Notes under the pieces: model-generated
The model's database searches: none
Told to the model about the DNA's origin: nothing
What the model saw: only the letters and a program-made list of their open reading frames with translations
Translations under genes and position numbers: made by a program
Part shown: one piece after another, positions 6,636 to 9,768 of the stretch
Numbering within the stretch: the stretch's first letter is position 1
Layout of the letters: each line of letters opens with the position of its first letter
DNA from: Steroidobacteraceae bacterium
GTDB taxonomy: Bacteria; Pseudomonadota; Gammaproteobacteria; Steroidobacterales; Steroidobacteraceae
Direction of reading: 5' to 3'
Length of the DNA stretch: 9,768 nucleotides
Assembly (NCBI GenBank): GCA_025927665.1
Contig: JAICKZ010000108.1
Location: 1-9,768, forward strand

Positions 6636-7676
6636 ATGATAGCCTTTACCCCTCCATCAAACCAGCTCTATCAAGATAAATCCGCTGCCATTGAGCTACC
6701 GAAGTGGCAGCAAGTACTGGCGCAGTCCATTACCGATCCCAAAGAGTTATTGCAATTGTTAAAGCTGCCCGAAACATGGTTGCCGGCGGCCATAGCTGCC
6801 GCACGCAAATTTCCATTGCGTGTACCGCGCGGTTTTGTCGCGCGGATGCAGCTGGGAAATCCATATGACCCTTTGTTATTGCAAATATTGCCGCTGGCAT
6901 TGGAATTGGTGGAAGCTGAAGGTTTTAACAATGACCCCGTAGGCGATCTCGCAAGCAAGGTGGATCACGGTGTATTGCACAAGTACGACGGCCGCGTCTT
7001 ATTGATTGCAACCGGCGCCTGTGGAATACATTGTCGTTACTGTTTTCGCCGTCACTTTCCTTATGGCGAAGAATCCGCCAGCAGCTCGGATTGGTTGAGT
7101 GCAGTGGAGACGATTCGCGCGGACTCGTCTATTCGTGAAGTCATTTTAAGCGGTGGCGATCCATTGACATTGAGTGACCGACGTCTGCACAAACTCACTG
7201 ATACATTACAGACTATTCCCCATGTTATTCGATTGCGCATTCATAGCCGACAACCAGTAGTGCTTCCCGAACGAATCGATGCGGGTTTTTTAGAATGGCT
7301 ACAGTCTATGTCGCTGCAAAAAGTGTTGGTATTGCACGTCAATCATGCGCAGGAAATTAATCAACCAGTGATCGATGCTTGTCGTGCGCTGGCCGCTGCG
7401 GGTGTCACACTGCTGAATCAAGCGGTGCTGCTGAAAGGTGTCAATGATTCCGTCACTGCCTTGTCGACATTGAGCGAAGCACTGTTTTCTGCAGGTGTTT
7501 TGCCGTACTACTTGCATCTGTTGGACCGGGTTCAAGGCGCCGCGCATTTTGAAGTTCCAGAACAACGCGCAACCACCTTAATGCGTGAATTACTGACCAG
7601 GGTACCCGGCTATCTCGTACCGCGATTGGTGCGCGAAACTCCAGGTGATGCATCCAAGACACCCGTCCCATTTTAG
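6636..7676 (+). CDS. epmB: EF-P (R)-beta-lysine pathway enzyme EpmB, lysine 2,3-aminomutase
   Basis: This radical-SAM enzyme converts (S)-alpha-lysine to (R)-beta-lysine, which EpmA then ligates to K34 of EF-P. The protein has 346 residues (E. coli about 342). The 4Fe-4S-binding CxxxCxxC motif is C129-GIH-C133-RY-C136 within GACGIHCRYCFRRH. LSGGDPLTLSD follows, as in KamA-type enzymes. Near the C-terminus, ETPGDASKTP contains K341, the expected pyridoxal-phosphate lysine by family comparison. The ATG at 6636 is chosen over an in-frame TTG at 6558: it has a good AAAAGG ribosome binding site and gives the family length. It is divergent from its partner efp. No EpmA or EpmC gene is in the window. 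The compact C-terminus favours EpmB over a catabolic lysine aminomutase. Confidence 0.96.
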   Translation: MIAFTPPSNQLYQDKSAAIELPKWQQVLAQSITDPKELLQLLKLPETWLPAAIAAARKFPLRVPRGFVARMQLGNPYDPLLLQILPLALELVEAEGFNNDPVGDLASKVDHGVLHKYDGRVLLIATGACGIHCRYCFRRHFPYGEESASSSDWLSAVETIRADSSIREVILSGGDPLTLSDRRLHKLTDTLQTIPHVIRLRIHSRQPVVLPERIDAGFLEWLQSMSLQKVLVLHVNHAQEINQPVIDACRALAAAGVTLLNQAVLLKGVNDSVTALSTLSEALFSAGVLPYYLHLLDRVQGAAHFEVPEQRATTLMRELLTRVPGYLVPRLVRETPGDASKTPVPF

Positions 7677-7774
7677 AAAAAAGCTTGCTGCTAGTATCGG
7701 TCGCGTTTGCACCGGATGTTGCTTTGAGTCCGGGCTGGTATTTTCTGCAGTTGGTTAGTGGAGTTTGACGTACC
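7677..7774 (+). other. epmB / fimX-like intergenic gap
   Basis: This 98-bp gap separates two genes on the same strand. It holds a small inverted repeat (CCGGA and TCCGG, 12-base spacer) with no T run, so it is not a convincing terminator, and I found no clear promoter. GGAG at 7760-7763 is the likely ribosome binding site for the next gene. The two genes may be co-transcribed. Confidence 0.4.
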
Positions 7775-9768
7775 GTGGATGTAACTGATAACAGCCCTGT
7801 GCCAATGATCATTCTGGCACGCTTGCAAGAGCAAGTAGAGTTTATCAACAAGGCTTTGCGCAAAGCCGGCCATGCAGTGCATTGCCATTGGGTCACCGAA
7901 CTAAATGATCTCGGCGATACATTGACACAAATCAATGCGCATATGGTCCTTGCCGTGATCAGTGAAGATCCCAATGAAATGGCGCAGGCATTAAAAGTTT
8001 TTCGTCAATTTGCTCCTAGTATTCCTGCATTGATTGTTCGTGAACAAGTCACCGAGGCCGTGATTGCTCAAGCCATGCAGTTAGGTGCACGAGATGTCGT
8101 TAGCCTGACGCATGTGCAGCGTTTGCAATGGGTCGTAACTCGTGAGTTGACCACATTCAGACAGGAACGCAAACTGAATACAACCATTGCAGCCGCGCAA
8201 GAGTATCGAGAGCAACTCAAATCCTTTATGTCCGGGTCCGCCGATGCGATTACCCATATGAAGGATGGCATTGCGATTGATGCCAATCCGGCATGGTTGG
8301 AGCTTCTGGGTTTGAAGGATGAAGCCGATCTGATCGGCCAGCCATTAATGGATTATTTTGATCCCGACTCGCATGCCACATTGAAAGGCGCACTTGCAGC
8401 CTGTTTGCAAGGTAAGTGGTCCAATCATGACTTGAAAGTCGCTGCAGTAACGGCCAACGGTTCAACATTACCTTTGTCATTGCAATTGCAAGCAGTTGAA
8501 CTTGAAGGTGAGCCCGCCGTACAAATCCGTGTCCCTGCACAAAAGAAAGATTCACGTGGATTGAATGAACGATTGAATGACGCACTCCAGCGCGATGCTT
8601 CAACTTCATTTTTGCAACGTCGCTATTTTATCGAACGGTTGCGTGTCGCATTAACAACGCCTATCAAGGCCGGCATTCGTGAATTGTTGTGCATTCAGCC
8701 GGACAAATTTGAATCGCTGGCTGACGATCTTGGCGCGGACAAGGTTGAAGACTTTATTGCTCAATTTGCCGACGTGCTAAAAGAGCATCTACAACCCACC
8801 GATGTGGCAGGCCGCTTCGGTGATTGCCAAATCTATATTTTGATGGAGCGCGGCAATCGAACTGATGTAGATGCGTGGTGTGCAAGTATTATTAACAACA
8901 TTGCTCGACATGTTTTCAACGTCGGTGATAAATCCGTTACTTGCAGTTGCACCATCGGTGCAGGAGTCGTCAATCCACAAGGTACCGACCTCAATACTCT
9001 ATTAAAAGATGCAGCACAAGGCTTGTATCAAGCGCAACAAAAAGGTGGCAGTCGATCACAAACTATTGATCGCATCGATGATGATACCCGGCGTGTCGAC
9101 GCGGACAAAATATGGGTAAAGTTAATCAAAACCGCTTTAATGGACAATCGCTTTCGCTTGTTACAGCAACCCATTGCCAGCCTCAGCGGTGAAGACACGG
9201 GAATGTGCGATGTCTTAGTGCGTATGCTTGATGAACAGAATAATGAAGTACTGCCTACTGAGTTTCTGGCAGCTGCAGGACGTAACGATTTGATGAAAAA
9301 CATCGATCGTTGGGTAATAGGATCAGCACTTTCTTTTTGCAGTTCACGCAAGATCAAACAAATGTTTGTACGTCTTTCCAAAGACTCGGTACTCGATAAA
9401 TCATTGCCGAAATGGCTTGATAATCAATTAAGCGCCAGCCGTGTCAATCCCGAAAGAATTGTGTTTGAGATTAGCGAACAAGTCGCCACTGAATACTTGA
9501 AAAACACAGTAGAGCTATCCAAACAATTACATACCGCTGGCTTCAAATTTGCATTGGAACATGCGGGCAATACTCGTGACCCGAAGTCTTTATTACAACA
9601 TCTCCATTTGGATTACTTGAAATTCGATGGTGCTTTGATGCAAGGATTGTCACTGGACATCGCCTTGCAGGAACGATTACAAGCACTGGTGACAGCCGCA
9701 CGTCAAAAAAATATTCGTACCATTGCCGAGCGCGTTGAAGATGCCAACACGCTGGCTGTGTTGTGGCA
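7775..9768 (+). CDS. fimX: FimX-like c-di-GMP receptor (REC-PAS-GGDEF-EAL, degenerate), 3' end cut off
   Basis: The frame stays open for 664 codons to the window edge, so the gene is partial at its 3' end. The domain order matches FimX of Pseudomonas and Xanthomonas (about 690 residues), a c-di-GMP-binding protein needed for type IV pilus assembly and twitching. A receiver-like domain (about 10-120) lacks the phosphoacceptor aspartate (HMVLAVIS) and the usual lysine. A PAS domain follows (about 150-262). The GGDEF domain (about 285-435) reads GDCQI at 349-353, so cyclase activity is unlikely. In the EAL domain (from about 448) the motif is DVL at 479-481 and DDFGTG is replaced by EHAGNT at 595-600, so hydrolysis is unlikely. 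An arginine is kept just after DVL, and ERVEDANTLAVLW near the end is typical of the FimX-type EAL fold. I chose GTG 7775 (GGAG 11 nt upstream) over ATG 7805, because an in-frame TGA lies at 7766 and GTG keeps the first strand whole. The symbol is by domain architecture only. Confidence 0.8.
   Translation, partial: MDVTDNSPVPMIILARLQEQVEFINKALRKAGHAVHCHWVTELNDLGDTLTQINAHMVLAVISEDPNEMAQALKVFRQFAPSIPALIVREQVTEAVIAQAMQLGARDVVSLTHVQRLQWVVTRELTTFRQERKLNTTIAAAQEYREQLKSFMSGSADAITHMKDGIAIDANPAWLELLGLKDEADLIGQPLMDYFDPDSHATLKGALAACLQGKWSNHDLKVAAVTANGSTLPLSLQLQAVELEGEPAVQIRVPAQKKDSRGLNERLNDALQRDASTSFLQRRYFIERLRVALTTPIKAGIRELLCIQPDKFESLADDLGADKVEDFIAQFADVLKEHLQPTDVAGRFGDCQIYILMERGNRTDVDAWCASIINNIARHVFNVGDKSVTCSCTIGAGVVNPQGTDLNTLLKDAAQGLYQAQQKGGSRSQTIDRIDDDTRRVDADKIWVKLIKTALMDNRFRLLQQPIASLSGEDTGMCDVLVRMLDEQNNEVLPTEFLAAAGRNDLMKNIDRWVIGSALSFCSSRKIKQMFVRLSKDSVLDKSLPKWLDNQLSASRVNPERIVFEISEQVATEYLKNTVELSKQLHTAGFKFALEHAGNTRDPKSLLQHLHLDYLKFDGALMQGLSLDIALQERLQALVTAARQKNIRTIAERVEDANTLAVLW

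Noticed and set aside
7655..7768. A short right-pointing frame over the epmB end with a hydrophobic stretch (LLLVSVAFAP) like a signal peptide
   Set aside because: It is under 40 codons, lacks an ATG start, overlaps epmB and ends at the TGA just before the fimX-like gene. It is probably accidental.
7453..7974. A 173-codon left-pointing frame across the epmB end and fimX-like start
   Set aside because: It is antisense to two well-supported genes and its composition looks like a shadow (many Cys, Ser, Arg).

Overview
The window looks like ordinary chromosomal DNA from a gammaproteobacterium with moderate GC content. The evidence is the EF-P/EpmB pair, with EF-P carrying the lysylatable K34, a FimX-like degenerate c-di-GMP receptor, and a proteobacterial-type lgt-thyA block with folA nearby. 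I cannot name a genus. I see no tRNA, rRNA, CRISPR array, insertion sequence or phage gene. Coding density is high.

Layout. Positions 18-6527 form a left-pointing block. In transcription order it is efp (EF-P), rlmI (23S rRNA m5C methyltransferase), lgt (prolipoprotein diacylglyceryl transferase), thyA (thymidylate synthase), a SET-domain lysine methyltransferase, folA (dihydrofolate reductase) and pgi (glucose-6-phosphate isomerase). An intrinsic terminator at 5862-5882 separates efp from rlmI. lgt and thyA are 3 bp apart, as are folA and pgi, while the SET gene and folA overlap by 3 bp. From 6636 the genes point right: epmB, which makes the beta-lysine that EpmA attaches to EF-P, then a long FimX-like gene that starts at 7775 and is cut by the window end. 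efp and epmB share a 108-bp divergent intergenic region, which fits their joint role.

Function. thyA and folA are the classic dTMP/folate pair: ThyA oxidises methylene-tetrahydrofolate to dihydrofolate and FolA reduces it again. Here a SET-domain protein sits between them and is translationally coupled to folA. EF-P and EpmB belong to the system that relieves ribosome stalling at polyproline. The FimX-like protein has degenerate REC, PAS, degenerate GGDEF and degenerate EAL regions in that order, and is probably a c-di-GMP sensor, for example for type IV pili.

The least expected item is the thyA-SET intergenic region. Positions 2861-2974 form a 30-bp inverted repeat with only two single-base bulges, and two further hairpins fill the space between the arms, giving a predicted three-way junction. 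The three base changes in the arms keep pairing, as G-U wobbles, only in RNA read from the + strand. That points to a structured RNA or a small palindromic element rather than chance.
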